A stretch of DNA of 64,000 bases from CBDFLA01 sp965248915 (GTDB taxonomy: Bacteria; Pseudomonadota; Alphaproteobacteria; M2410): positions 248,001 through 312,000 of the forward strand of contig OZ252216.1 of NCBI GenBank assembly GCA_965248915.1, in the 5' to 3' direction. A model generated the notes under the pieces. That model had not been told where the DNA came from, made no database searches, and saw only the letters and a program-made list of their open reading frames with translations. The position numbers and the translations under genes were made by a program. Positions 43,045-52,487 of the stretch are shown here, in pieces (the first letter of the stretch is position 1; the number at the start of each line of letters is the position of its first letter).

Positions 43045-45222
43045 GTGAGAGCATTGAAGGTCTGGGTTGGTATTTTGATCGCCCTCGTCTTGATGGGCCG
43101 CGATCTCGCAGTGGCGCAAAGTGGCATGCCGCCCAATCCCGTTGTTAAAGTCCAATTGATATCTGAAGTACAAGCCGCAGCTCCCGGTGAGACATTCTGG
43201 GTCGCCTTCGAGCAGGACATCTTCAAAGGCTGGCACACTTATTGGAAATACGCAGGCGACGCCGGCGCCCCACCAAGACTTAAGTGGGATCTGCCGCTTG
43301 GCTTTGTCGCCGGCGAGATGAAATTCCCCACACCCCACAGAATGCCTGAGGGACCTCTCATGACCTTTGGTTATGAGGACTATGCATTGTTTCCGGTCAA
43401 GATACTGGTGGGGGAAAACGTCGCCCCTGGCCAGACAGTAGTCTTAAGGGCGAATGCCGAATGGCTTGTTTGTGAAGAAATTTGTATACCCGAGAGCGCA
43501 ACCATTGAGGTGCCGTTAGAGATCTTACCTGAGGGTCAGATCGAGAATGTATCTTCATCGGAAAAAATCCGTGCCGCTGTCAACAGTTTGCCCGTTGAGA
43601 GTCCCTGGGCCGTCACATTCGAAAAAGTCGAGGGTCAACTACAGCTCTACTGGCATGCCCCGGAACTTGTGAACACGATCTCAGAAGGCGTCTTGAAGAG
43701 TGCAGAATTTTATCCAAACGGCAATCTCATCAAGAATGCGCAAGAACAACGCTTAGGTCACGGATCAGATGGCATCAGCCTGAGTGTGCCATTGGCCGGT
43801 AGTGTCGATGTGAGTGAAAGCATTTCAGGTCTCATTGTCCTAGAAGAAAACCTAGACACCGGTCCCGTCAGGCGAGCGTTTAATATCACCGCGACACCTC
43901 ATCAATTGACGGGTGGTGGGGCTCTGGACTTTGGTACGAGCTATGTCTCAGCATCCAAGCGCGCCGGCGATTTGTCTTTCGTCATTGCCGCCCTCTTTGC
44001 GTTTCTTGGCGGTATCATTTTGAACATCATGCCTTGCGTATTTCCGGTTTTGTTTGTGAAAGCATTGGGGTTTGTGCAGCTTGCAGGAGAACAGCCGAAG
44101 GTCGTGCGCTCACAAGGATTGGCGTACACCGGAGGTGTCGTCTTGTCGTTTGTCGCCCTCGCCGCGCTTCTCATTGGGTTGCGTGCTGGCGGCGCGGAAA
44201 TCGGTTGGGGATTCCAACTTCAGTCACCACGTGTTGTCGCGCTTCTCATGTTTTTGATGATCGCGGTTGGGCTGAGCCTGTCAGGCGTGTTTGAAATCGG
44301 TGGCCGGTGGATGAATGTTGGTGGTCGCGCTGCAGGTCAAGGGGGGCTTCAAGGATCGTTCTTTACTGGTGTCTTGGCAACTATAGTTGCGACGCCGTGC
44401 ACAGCACCCTTTATGGGAGCCGCGATCGGTTTTGCAATGTTGCAGCCGAGTTGGGTAGCGATCACTTTGTTTGGCGTCCTCGGTTTGGGCATGGCATTTC
44501 CTTATCTCCTTCTCAGCTATTTCCCAAAATTCGCGGATTTGCTCCCAAAGCCTGGTCCTTGGATGGAACGAGCGAAACAGGCTCTCGCCTTTCCCATGTA
44601 CGGGACCGCGGCCTGGCTCATGTGGGTTCTCACATTACAGGTGCCGAAAAATGGTCAATTGGCATTGATGATTGGTGTTGTGGTTTTCGCACTTTCCATA
44701 TGGTGCTGGGGCTTAGCGCGCGGGAAGAGCGGTGCTTGGCCTCTGGTGGCCAGGGTCTTCGGCATCCTAGGTTTCATCGCGGTGGTTGTGATGGTGTTCA
44801 ACATTTCGCGGTCTGAAGATCCAGCCGCAGGACAGACTGGAAAGCAAGTCGCCGACAATTTGTCGGGTCTTACCTATGAGACTTTCTCGAAAGAAAGAGT
44901 GTCGGAACTTCGACAAGAGGGCCGTCCTGTTTTCGTGAATTTCACGGCGGCCTGGTGCATATCCTGTCTCGCGAACGAGCGAGTGGCCTTCGCCAAGCAA
45001 GGCGTTAAGGACGCATTTGAAGAGATGGGCATTGTCTATCTGAAGGCTGACTGGACGAACCGAGATCCAAAGATCACTGAAGCGTTGGCTGAGTTCGACA
45101 GAGCAGGAGTTCCCCTCTATCTCTACTACGCAGCCGGTCTTCCTTTGTCAGAGAAACCAAAGATCTTGCCGCAAATTTTGACTGAGGGAATAATTCTGAA
45201 GGAAATTGGCGCAGCCAACTAG
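43045..45222 (+). CDS. DsbD/ScsB-like protein-disulfide reductase
   Basis: 725 residues if the GTG at 43045 is used, giving a classic signal peptide (VRALKVWVGILIALVLMG); frames to 42967 are open. The large periplasmic beta domain begins WHTYWKYAGDAGAPPRLKWD and contains WLVCEEICIPESA. The membrane domain has the redox cysteines in IMPCVFPVLFVKALGFVQ and VATPCTAPFMGAAIGF, eight or so helices. The C-terminal thioredoxin domain has NFTAAWCISCLANERVAF (CxxC). It carries electrons across the membrane to extracytoplasmic disulfides; the scavenger type ScsB is as likely as DsbD. It ends 2 bp from the astB stop. Confidence 0.9.
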   Translation: MRALKVWVGILIALVLMGRDLAVAQSGMPPNPVVKVQLISEVQAAAPGETFWVAFEQDIFKGWHTYWKYAGDAGAPPRLKWDLPLGFVAGEMKFPTPHRMPEGPLMTFGYEDYALFPVKILVGENVAPGQTVVLRANAEWLVCEEICIPESATIEVPLEILPEGQIENVSSSEKIRAAVNSLPVESPWAVTFEKVEGQLQLYWHAPELVNTISEGVLKSAEFYPNGNLIKNAQEQRLGHGSDGISLSVPLAGSVDVSESISGLIVLEENLDTGPVRRAFNITATPHQLTGGGALDFGTSYVSASKRAGDLSFVIAALFAFLGGIILNIMPCVFPVLFVKALGFVQLAGEQPKVVRSQGLAYTGGVVLSFVALAALLIGLRAGGAEIGWGFQLQSPRVVALLMFLMIAVGLSLSGVFEIGGRWMNVGGRAAGQGGLQGSFFTGVLATIVATPCTAPFMGAAIGFAMLQPSWVAITLFGVLGLGMAFPYLLLSYFPKFADLLPKPGPWMERAKQALAFPMYGTAAWLMWVLTLQVPKNGQLALMIGVVVFALSIWCWGLARGKSGAWPLVARVFGILGFIAVVVMVFNISRSEDPAAGQTGKQVADNLSGLTYETFSKERVSELRQEGRPVFVNFTAAWCISCLANERVAFAKQGVKDAFEEMGIVYLKADWTNRDPKITEALAEFDRAGVPLYLYYAAGLPLSEKPKILPQILTEGIILKEIGAAN

Positions 45223-45224
45223 TC

Positions 45225-46565
45225 TCAGTTCAATTGAAAATCGTATACCGAGCCAATGTCGAGGATCTGCGTGAGTTGATCCAACGCGGCGAAAGACTCG
45301 GTTGGCAAATCTGGGTCTCGTAATTCATCCGGCGCTATCTCGTCTCGGTAGTGGTCTTCCACCCACGTTTTTAGTTTTTCGTAGAGTGCCTCATCCAGGA
45401 TCACTCTCGGTTTGATACTGGAAATCTGTTCATCATTCAGCACAACCCGCAATCTTAAACATGCTGGCCCGCCGCCATTGCGCATGCTTTGGCGAAGATT
45501 GAAATATCTGACCTCGCCGATGGGGCCTTGCGAACCGGTTAATCCTTCAAGATAGGTCCGAACGCTTTCTATTTCTTCAGCCTCTGTGGGCGCGATGAGT
45601 GTCATTCTGCCTTGGCCCGGAAGGGAGACCAGTTGCGAATTGAACAGATAGGAAGTAACCGCATCGCCAACAGGAACATCCTTGGCCAAAAGCTCAACAA
45701 ACTCCACCGCGCCGTCTGATTTCTTAGAAATCTCGTTGAGCACATCTGCTTTGTTCAAATAGGCCATCTCATGAAAGAATAGAACGTTCCGGTTGCCGAC
45801 AGAAATGACGTCATTGTGAAACACACCTTCATCGATGACCGCTGGGTTTTGCTGAGCGAAAACACAAATACCTTCGTTGAGCCCGTGAAGTCTCGCGATG
45901 GCTTGTGATGCTTCAAGGGTCTGTCGCGCAGGGTACTTGGTCGGACGTTGCGATTCCAAATCGTAAGCACATTGACCATAGACGAAGAGTTCGAGACCTG
46001 CAGCGTCATAGGTCGAACAAAGCCGTGTGTGATTGGCTGCCCCTTCGTCTCCAAAATGAGTGTGATGGGTGAGCGGATCATGATGCGTGAAAAATCTTGG
46101 ATCGGAGAAGATACTGCGAAGAATGCGCCCGGTGGTTGGCGCTTCAACAGACCGGTGTGGCATCGCGACCAAATTTGCAGGGGTGAAGTGTGTCTTCCCG
46201 TCATCAGTATCTGCGCCTGGACTAACCGTCGCCGCGTTCGCGGTCCACATCGAAGACGCTGACATGATTGTGCCGAGCAGCGGAGGCGAGGCCTTCCACG
46301 CTGATTCAATTTTCTGCGCTGTTGTGCCAGTGAAGCCCAATTCACCAAGCATCCTGAGATGGGGTCTCGCATGCGGAGGGAGTACCCCTTGTATGAGCCC
46401 AAGCTTTGACAAGGCCAGCATTTTTTCTAGGCCTTGCAGTGCTGCGTCTTTAGGTCGAGCGATGCTGCCGAAATTTGACTGCGAAGCAACGTTGCCGACC
46501 GAGAGCCCCGCATAGTTATGAGTGGGTCCCACAAGTCCGTCGAAATTTGCTTCAAACGCGCTCAT
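45225..46565 (-). CDS. astB: N-succinylarginine dihydrolase
   Basis: 446 residues from ATG 46565, the family length (E. coli AstB is 447). Opening MSAFEANFDGLVGPTHNYAG is diagnostic; further motifs are PHARPHLRMLGELGFTG, SSMWTANAATVSPGADT, FGDEGAANHTRL (catalytic His) and NGGGPACLRLRVVLND (catalytic Cys). It converts succinylarginine to succinylornithine, NH3 and CO2. It overlaps the astD stop by 4 bp (ATGA) as third gene of the ast operon. Confidence 0.96.
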   Translation of the reverse strand: MSAFEANFDGLVGPTHNYAGLSVGNVASQSNFGSIARPKDAALQGLEKMLALSKLGLIQGVLPPHARPHLRMLGELGFTGTTAQKIESAWKASPPLLGTIMSASSMWTANAATVSPGADTDDGKTHFTPANLVAMPHRSVEAPTTGRILRSIFSDPRFFTHHDPLTHHTHFGDEGAANHTRLCSTYDAAGLELFVYGQCAYDLESQRPTKYPARQTLEASQAIARLHGLNEGICVFAQQNPAVIDEGVFHNDVISVGNRNVLFFHEMAYLNKADVLNEISKKSDGAVEFVELLAKDVPVGDAVTSYLFNSQLVSLPGQGRMTLIAPTEAEEIESVRTYLEGLTGSQGPIGEVRYFNLRQSMRNGGGPACLRLRVVLNDEQISSIKPRVILDEALYEKLKTWVEDHYRDEIAPDELRDPDLPTESFAALDQLTQILDIGSVYDFQLN

Positions 46566-48046
46566 GTTGGCACTCCAGGTAGGGGGGAAGCGGGTGCCTG
46601 CGGTGACGATGCCTCCATTGATGCAACAGGATAGGCGCAATAGTCCGCCGCATAGTAAGCGCTTGGTCGATGATTGCCGGAACTTCCAATGCCGCCAAAA
46701 GGGGCCGAACTGCTGGCCCCTGTGAGCGGTAGGTTCCAATTAACGATGCCAGCTCGGGACTCGCGTAAAAACCTCTCGTAGTTTTGTTCATCATCGCTGA
46801 GCAATCCGGCGGCGAGCCCGAAGCGTGTTTCATTTGCGGCTTTGATGGCGTCGTCAAAAGTCGACACCCGTTTGACTTGCAGGAGGGGTCCAAAGACCTC
46901 CTCATCATCAAGGGATGCAACATCGGTAACGTCAATCACGCCTGGCATAAGGAATGGTTTTTTCGGATCAGGTCGGGACAATGGCACAATGTCGACGGCA
47001 CCACTTTCCATGAGAACATCACGCGCTTTGAGAATAACATCGGCCGCTTGATTGTTGATGACAGGCCCCATGTAGGGGGTGGGGTCTTGATTGTAAACGC
47101 CAACAACGATCCCAGAGACGACATGGCGCAAACGGTCAAGGATGGCGTCGTTCTCCTCACTCTCCGTCAAGATGAGTCGGCGCGCACATGTGCATCGTTG
47201 ACCAGACGTGACAAAAGCCGACTGTACGATGATCGAAACCACGGTTTCAATATCGTTGACGCCGTGGACAATGAGCGGGTTATTGCCACCAAGTTCAAGA
47301 GCCAAGATCTTATCCGCATGACCGCTAAATTGTTGGTGTAGGAGCTTCCCGACGGTGGCACTTCCGGTGAATAGCAAACCGTCAATCCCTACATGGTTCG
47401 CTAAGGCTTCACCTGTCGCGCGTCCCCCTTGAACCAAATTGACGACGCCAGCAGGAAGTTCAGAATCGTGCCAGATTTTCATGGTTTCTTGCGCGACCAA
47501 AGGCGTGAGCTCGCTCGGCTTGAAAATCACCGTATTTCCAGCCAACAAAGCCGGAACAATATGACCATTTGGAAGGTGCCCTGGAAAATTAAAAGGACCA
47601 AACACACCTAAGACGCCGTGAGGTTTGTGGCGAAGGGCCGTTTTGCCCGTTGCAGTTTCTGTAAGGCGCGTTGGCGTGCGCTCCTCGTAGGCCGCAACGG
47701 AGATGGCGATCTTATTGATCATGGCCGATACTTCGCCAAGTGAGTCCCAAAGCGGTTTGCCGTTTTCTTTGGAGATCGTTTCAGCAAGGTGTTCCTTGTT
47801 GCTTTCAAGCTGGTCGCGAAACCGTTCCAAATATGCAGTGCGGTCTGTAACAGTCAGTGCCGACCAGGGCGCAAAGGCGCCGTGCGCTGATGTGATGGCG
47901 GCCTCAACGTCACGCGATGTGGCTTCCTTGCCCTCCCAAAGAACCTCGCCCGTTGCCGGGTTGCTAGAAACAAAGGCAGGGCCATTCGCATCGCTCCAAA
48001 CGCCATTAATGTATAGACTGGTGTTTCCCATGGAGGAATCCTTCAT
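46562..48046 (-). CDS. astD: Succinylglutamate-semialdehyde dehydrogenase
   Basis: 494 residues of the aldehyde dehydrogenase superfamily. NAD motifs include FGPFNFPGHLPNGHIVPALL and LLFTGSATVGKLLH; the general-base Glu is in ALELGGNNPLIV and the catalytic Cys in VTSGQRCTCARRLIL. INGVWSDANGP at the N-terminus fits AstD. ATG 48046 overlaps the astA stop (ATGA); the internal ATG at 48031 has AAGGA seven bases upstream and is a good alternative. It oxidises succinylglutamate semialdehyde to succinylglutamate. Confidence 0.94.
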   Translation of the reverse strand: MKDSSMGNTSLYINGVWSDANGPAFVSSNPATGEVLWEGKEATSRDVEAAITSAHGAFAPWSALTVTDRTAYLERFRDQLESNKEHLAETISKENGKPLWDSLGEVSAMINKIAISVAAYEERTPTRLTETATGKTALRHKPHGVLGVFGPFNFPGHLPNGHIVPALLAGNTVIFKPSELTPLVAQETMKIWHDSELPAGVVNLVQGGRATGEALANHVGIDGLLFTGSATVGKLLHQQFSGHADKILALELGGNNPLIVHGVNDIETVVSIIVQSAFVTSGQRCTCARRLILTESEENDAILDRLRHVVSGIVVGVYNQDPTPYMGPVINNQAADVILKARDVLMESGAVDIVPLSRPDPKKPFLMPGVIDVTDVASLDDEEVFGPLLQVKRVSTFDDAIKAANETRFGLAAGLLSDDEQNYERFLRESRAGIVNWNLPLTGASSSAPFGGIGSSGNHRPSAYYAADYCAYPVASMEASSPQAPASPLPGVPT

Positions 48047-49083
48047 CGCAAGGGGACGTGACGCACTGCATCCGTCGCTCCAACCCCCAACGCACTGGCA
48101 GTGTCGGAAGAGAGTAAGATGTTACCATTTGCATTTCGCTTTATCAGACCACGGCACAACCGAAAGTTCTTTTGACTTCCGCAAGAAACGAGTTCCGCGG
48201 TGTAGCCATGACCTCCGTTTGCCTCGTCGATCGCCACAACTTGGTCGACAGTAGAGACAACATTCTCTTTAACGGCCTTGATGTCATCCGTTCTAACTTC
48301 CACGCACGGACCTGCATCAAAGATGTCTACATGGCGCTCGTATCGGAAGCCCTCCCATTTCAGAAGTGCCAGAGCAGGTGCAGCATGTTCGTGGGTCTTT
48401 CCGATGGAGTCTCGAGCCTCCTTGGGCAAGAAGTCCACATAGACCGGAAACTTGGGCATCAAGTCAGCGATGAATTGATTGTTGCCGATGGCGCTCAAAC
48501 GATCTGCTTCGTGAAAGCTCATGTTGAAAAATCGCTGTCCAAGCGCGTCCCAAAAAGGTGATTGACCGTCGCTGTCTTGCCAACCGCGCATCTCTGCCAC
48601 GACATGTCTGGGAAACCTCTCTCTGTGTTCCGCCATAAAGAGGTAACGACTCCGCGCCAGGGTTCGCCCATTATCACCTTTTCGAAATTCTGGCGCGAGG
48701 TACAGCGATCCTACTTCTGCATGACCGATATAGTCGTTCACCAAATGCAGAACATCGTGTGTGTCGTGCCTATTGAGCTCGATGGACACATGCGTGGTCT
48801 TGGCAAGCTTGTAAGAATAGAATGCTTTCTCCAGACCAATTCTTGCAAACAATGCGGCTGTCCCGCCGACGACACCTGTTTCCGTATCTTCCAACACAAG
48901 GAGATAGTATTCGGGGCCTGGCTCTTCAATTTTCCTTGAAAGACATTCCGTAGAAAGCGCAATTTTGGTCTCCAGAGTGTCGCGGTCTGCCGGCAATGTG
49001 GTCATGCCCCCGCCGACAATACTCACTGCGAGGTCAAAGAGGCGGTCGAGGTCTTCCTCCCGGACCGGGCGGATGACGATCAT
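48043..49083 (-). CDS. astA: Arginine N-succinyltransferase
   Basis: 346 residues, the family length. It opens MIVIRPVREEDLDRLFDLA and includes GTAALFARIGLEKAFYSYKL and DYIGHAEVGSLYLAPEFRKG, all typical AstA strings. It transfers succinyl from succinyl-CoA to arginine, the first step of the AST pathway. It is the first gene of astA-astD-astB; astC (transaminase) and astE (desuccinylase) are not in this window. Confidence 0.94.
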   Translation of the reverse strand: MIVIRPVREEDLDRLFDLAVSIVGGGMTTLPADRDTLETKIALSTECLSRKIEEPGPEYYLLVLEDTETGVVGGTAALFARIGLEKAFYSYKLAKTTHVSIELNRHDTHDVLHLVNDYIGHAEVGSLYLAPEFRKGDNGRTLARSRYLFMAEHRERFPRHVVAEMRGWQDSDGQSPFWDALGQRFFNMSFHEADRLSAIGNNQFIADLMPKFPVYVDFLPKEARDSIGKTHEHAAPALALLKWEGFRYERHVDIFDAGPCVEVRTDDIKAVKENVVSTVDQVVAIDEANGGHGYTAELVSCGSQKNFRLCRGLIKRNANGNILLSSDTASALGVGATDAVRHVPLR

Positions 49084-49314
49084 GACTGATCTCCTGAAGT
49101 TGTTCGGGTTCCTGGCGCGCCAGTGCCGGTTCGGCCAGACTTTTGCGGGACCCTATCACTTTAAACTCCGTTGTAAACACATAGTGATCACGTCAATCCA
49201 GGTTTGAGAAACAGACGATTTTGCTCTAATGTCTGGGTGATTGATGCTGACAATTTGTCTGTAGGTCACGTCGGAATGTGAGTTCGGCTGGCGCTAGAAA
49301 GGGGAGTGATTCCA

Positions 49315-50208
49315 ATGGGGATAAGATCGGGGATTTTTGCAGGAATAGTGTGTTGCGCCGTATCATCAGCTGCGGTCGCGCAATCATTCGATGATGTTGA
49401 GATTGAAACCGTAGACCACGGATCAAGCATCTACACGCTTTATGGAGCGGGTGGTAACATCGGTTTGTCTGTTGGAGGCGACGGGGTCTTGATGATCGAC
49501 GATCAGTTCGCACCACTGTCTGACAAGATCTTGGCGGCCGTCGCTGAATTATCGGATCAACCAGTCACGTACCTCCTCAACACGCACTGGCATGGCGACC
49601 ATGTTGGAGGAAACGTTGCGCTCGAAGAGCAAGGCGCCATCATCCTCGCCCACGACAATGTGCGAACCCGCATGAGCGTTGAACAAGTTCAAGAGATCTT
49701 TGAGCGGACGGTTCCTGCTTCGCCAACGAGTGCGCTACCTGTCATCACGTTTTCGGAATCCGCCACCATTCATTTTAACGGCCACGAGATTCATGTCTTT
49801 CATGCCGAAGCCGGTCATACGGACGGTGATTCCATCGTTCATTTCCGCGACCTGAACATCGTGCATATGGGGGACACTCTGTTCACCGGACGCCTTCCCT
49901 TTATTGATTTTGCGTCGGGGGGCTCAATATATGGTGCGATCGCCGCCCAAGAAAAAGTTCTCGAACTGGCGGATGAAAAGACAGTGATCGTTCCTGGACA
50001 TGGTAAAGTGGGCAACAAAGAGGATCTGATTGCGGCGAGGGATTTGCTAGTTTTGATCCGTGATGCCATTCAGCCATTGGTCGATCAAGGTCTTACGGCC
50101 GAAGAAATTATGGCCGCCATGCCACTGACGCCACTGGGATTGGAGTATGGTGGTTTTCCTGAAGAGCGGTTCACATTCGTCATTGCCGCCGGCATGAGCA
50201 CGCAATAG
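49315..50208 (+). CDS. Exported MBL-fold metallo-hydrolase
   Basis: 297 residues from ATG 49315 (AGGGGAG nine bases upstream); the GTG at 49306 is too close to that site. Signal peptide IFAGIVCCAVSSAAVAQ. The metal motif NTHWHGDHVGGN (HxHxDH) and AGHTDGDS, HMGDTLFTG and VPGHG complete a binuclear site. It is related to quinoprotein-relay/SoxH-like and class B hydrolases; antibiotic hydrolysis should not be assumed. It lies divergent from the ast operon. Confidence 0.88.
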   Translation: MGIRSGIFAGIVCCAVSSAAVAQSFDDVEIETVDHGSSIYTLYGAGGNIGLSVGGDGVLMIDDQFAPLSDKILAAVAELSDQPVTYLLNTHWHGDHVGGNVALEEQGAIILAHDNVRTRMSVEQVQEIFERTVPASPTSALPVITFSESATIHFNGHEIHVFHAEAGHTDGDSIVHFRDLNIVHMGDTLFTGRLPFIDFASGGSIYGAIAAQEKVLELADEKTVIVPGHGKVGNKEDLIAARDLLVLIRDAIQPLVDQGLTAEEIMAAMPLTPLGLEYGGFPEERFTFVIAAGMSTQ

Positions 50209-50217
50209 CCAGGCGGA

Positions 50218-51405
50218 TCAAACAATGCCCGCCTTTGCGAGGTTTACAATTTCATCCTCGGTCATGCCAAGGGTAGTTTTGTAGATATCCTCATTGTGTT
50301 CACCAAGATCTGGGGCTGCCTTTAGGATTCTGCCAGGCGTATCTGTGAGCCTCGGGAATGTGTTCTGCATCGGAACCCGGCCAAGCCGCTTTGTTTCAAC
50401 TTCGATGATGGAATCTCTGGCACCAAATTGAGGGTCGGACAACATATCTGGTGCAGTGAAAATCTTGCCGCAAGGAACTCCAAATTGATCGCACAAGGCT
50501 TGCAATTCTTCCATCGTAAAAGTGCCTGACCAATCACTGATCAATTTGTCCAGAGTTGTTTGATGAACACCGCGCGCTTCATGTGAGGCAAATTGTTCAT
50601 TCGAGATGAGGTCTTCTCGGTCCATTGCTTTGGCAAGGCGTTTAAAGACCGTGTCTTGGTTCGCGGCGATTAACACCATGCCGTCCTTGCAAGGGTACAC
50701 ATTTGAAGGCGCCGCCTTGGGAAGGATTGATCCAGTGCGTTCTCTAATATGCCCTGCAATCGCATACTCTGGGACCAGGCCTTCCGTCATCGCGAAAACG
50801 GCCTCATAGATAGCCATGTCAACGACCTGACCCTTTCCTGTGCGCGATCTGTTGTGAAGCGCGGTCAATGTTCCAAGCGCTGCATATGTTCCCGCTAGGC
50901 TGTCACCGATGGACAGGCCCGTCCGGCTCGGCAATCGGTCAGGGTCTCCGGTGGTGTAGCGAAGTCCCCCCATGGCTTCACCGATCGATCCATAGCCAGC
51001 ACGGGTCGCACTGGGTCCTGTTTGTCCATATCCAGAGACGCGGGTCATAACGAGACCAGGATTGAGGGCGGAAAGCACATCATAGCCGAGGCCCCACTTC
51101 TCCATGGTACCGGGCCGGAAGTTCTCAACCACCACATCCGCATCAGCCACCAACCTTTTGAATATCTCTTGGCCTTTTGGGTCCCGCAAATTGAGTGTGA
51201 TCGATTTCTTGTTGCGTGCGATTTTCGTCCAAAACAATGATTCGCCGTCGACCAACACTTCACCCCATCCGCGCATGGGATCTCCTACCCTGGGCTGTTC
51301 GATCTTTAAAACCTCTGCGCCGAAGTCTCCAAGCAATTGCCCACAGAAGGGACCGGCAATGAGAACGCCAAGTTCAAGAACGCGGATATCGTCTAGGGGC
51401 CCCAT
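50218..51405 (-). CDS. CaiB/BaiF-type CoA transferase (class III)
   Basis: 395 residues. Typical strings are LDDIRVLELGVLIAGPFCGQ, DFGAEVLKIEQPRVGDPMRG, ADVVVENFRPGTMEKWGLGY and YGQTGPSATRAGYGSIGEAM with the catalytic Asp region following (DRLPSRTGLSIGDSLAGTYA). It moves CoA between carboxylic acids. Divergence from an HMG-CoA lyase-family gene (starts 110 bp apart) suggests activation of a dicarboxylate followed by retro-aldol cleavage. Confidence 0.92.
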   Translation of the reverse strand: MGPLDDIRVLELGVLIAGPFCGQLLGDFGAEVLKIEQPRVGDPMRGWGEVLVDGESLFWTKIARNKKSITLNLRDPKGQEIFKRLVADADVVVENFRPGTMEKWGLGYDVLSALNPGLVMTRVSGYGQTGPSATRAGYGSIGEAMGGLRYTTGDPDRLPSRTGLSIGDSLAGTYAALGTLTALHNRSRTGKGQVVDMAIYEAVFAMTEGLVPEYAIAGHIRERTGSILPKAAPSNVYPCKDGMVLIAANQDTVFKRLAKAMDREDLISNEQFASHEARGVHQTTLDKLISDWSGTFTMEELQALCDQFGVPCGKIFTAPDMLSDPQFGARDSIIEVETKRLGRVPMQNTFPRLTDTPGRILKAAPDLGEHNEDIYKTTLGMTEDEIVNLAKAGIV

Positions 51406-51514
51406 TTAAGTCCTGCCTTTCTCATGTTATGACCTGACCTGAAGTGACCAGTGGCATCTTGTTCACAAAGAGAGCATGAGGCTGGGGCTGTCTGAAAGTC
51501 AACGGTTTGGATTT

Positions 51515-52420
51515 ATGAGCGACATGGCAATTGAAATCGTAGAAGTCGGGGTGCGGGATGGTCTGCAGAACGATCCGGCCATGATGGATACTGACACTAA
51601 ACTGGAGTTCATCGAGCGCCTCCTTGCAGCCGGTGTCCGCAGATTGGAAGTCGCGTCTTTTGTCAACCCGAAGCTCGTGCCACAAATGGCGGACTCTGCG
51701 GAAGTGATGTCGCGCGTGTCGAGAGGAAGCGGCACGAAATTCATTGGCCTGGCATTAAATGAACGGGGCGTTGCACAAGCGATCGAGTCTGGATGTGATG
51801 AAGTCAATTCTGTCGTCAACACATCTGACGCTTTCGGGAAAAAGAATCAAAACAAGGGTGTCGACGAAACACTAACGCTCTTCGAAAAGATGGCTCAATC
51901 GGCCAGTGAGGCAAATGTCCCCTGTTCAGCGACCATCACGACGAGCTTTGGTTGCCCCTTCGAGGGGGAGGTTTCCGTAGAGCGATTGGTGGCTGTTGCC
52001 AAAAGAACGGCAGAAGCCGGTGCCAGTGAAATTGCGTTGGCCGACACGATTGGTGTCGCCAATCCTTGGGATGTAACACGCCGGGTCAAAGCCGTCGGCG
52101 CGGTGATTGGAGAAATCCCGTTGCGTTTGCATGTTCACAATACGCGCAACACCGGCATTGCCAATGTCTACGCCGCCATTGAGGCAGGCGTTCGCGTTGT
52201 CGATGCGTCGTGCGGTGGCATTGGCGGATGCCCCTTTGCGCCCAAGGCGACAGGGAACATCGCGACAGAAGACGTTGCCTACATGTTGCAACGCGCTGGA
52301 TACCAAACCAGCCTTGATTTGAACAAGCTGATTGAAACGGCGCATTGGTTAGAAACCGTGCTTGATCATCCGGTGCCGGGGTTGGTTTCAAGAGCTGGCG
52401 GATTTCCGCCTGGTAAATGA
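51515..52420 (+). CDS. Hydroxymethylglutaryl-CoA lyase family protein
   Basis: 301 residues from ATG 51515 (MSDMAIEIVEVGVRDGLQND); 51524 is also possible. The TIM-barrel motifs are EVGVRDGLQN (metal Asp), EVASFVNPKLVPQMAD, LADTIGVANPWDV and HVHNTRNTGIANVY (metal His pair), with the catalytic Cys loop GGIGGCPFAPKATGNIATED. It cleaves HMG-CoA to acetoacetate and acetyl-CoA or a related citramalyl-type substrate. The adjacent CoA transferase makes the latter a reasonable alternative. Confidence 0.9.
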   Translation: MSDMAIEIVEVGVRDGLQNDPAMMDTDTKLEFIERLLAAGVRRLEVASFVNPKLVPQMADSAEVMSRVSRGSGTKFIGLALNERGVAQAIESGCDEVNSVVNTSDAFGKKNQNKGVDETLTLFEKMAQSASEANVPCSATITTSFGCPFEGEVSVERLVAVAKRTAEAGASEIALADTIGVANPWDVTRRVKAVGAVIGEIPLRLHVHNTRNTGIANVYAAIEAGVRVVDASCGGIGGCPFAPKATGNIATEDVAYMLQRAGYQTSLDLNKLIETAHWLETVLDHPVPGLVSRAGGFPPGK

Positions 52421-52487
52421 AGTAGACCGCCGAACAGCGTTCGACGATCTTTCATCAGTTTCGCCAGGATAATTGTGGAGCTTTCGC

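Noticed and set aside
49184..49191. GTGATCAC palindrome upstream of astA
   Set aside because: Eight-base palindromes occur by chance; no extended symmetry.
52433..52445. Short CGAAC/GTTCG hairpin between HMG-CoA lyase and ald
   Set aside because: Five-bp stem only, no T run.
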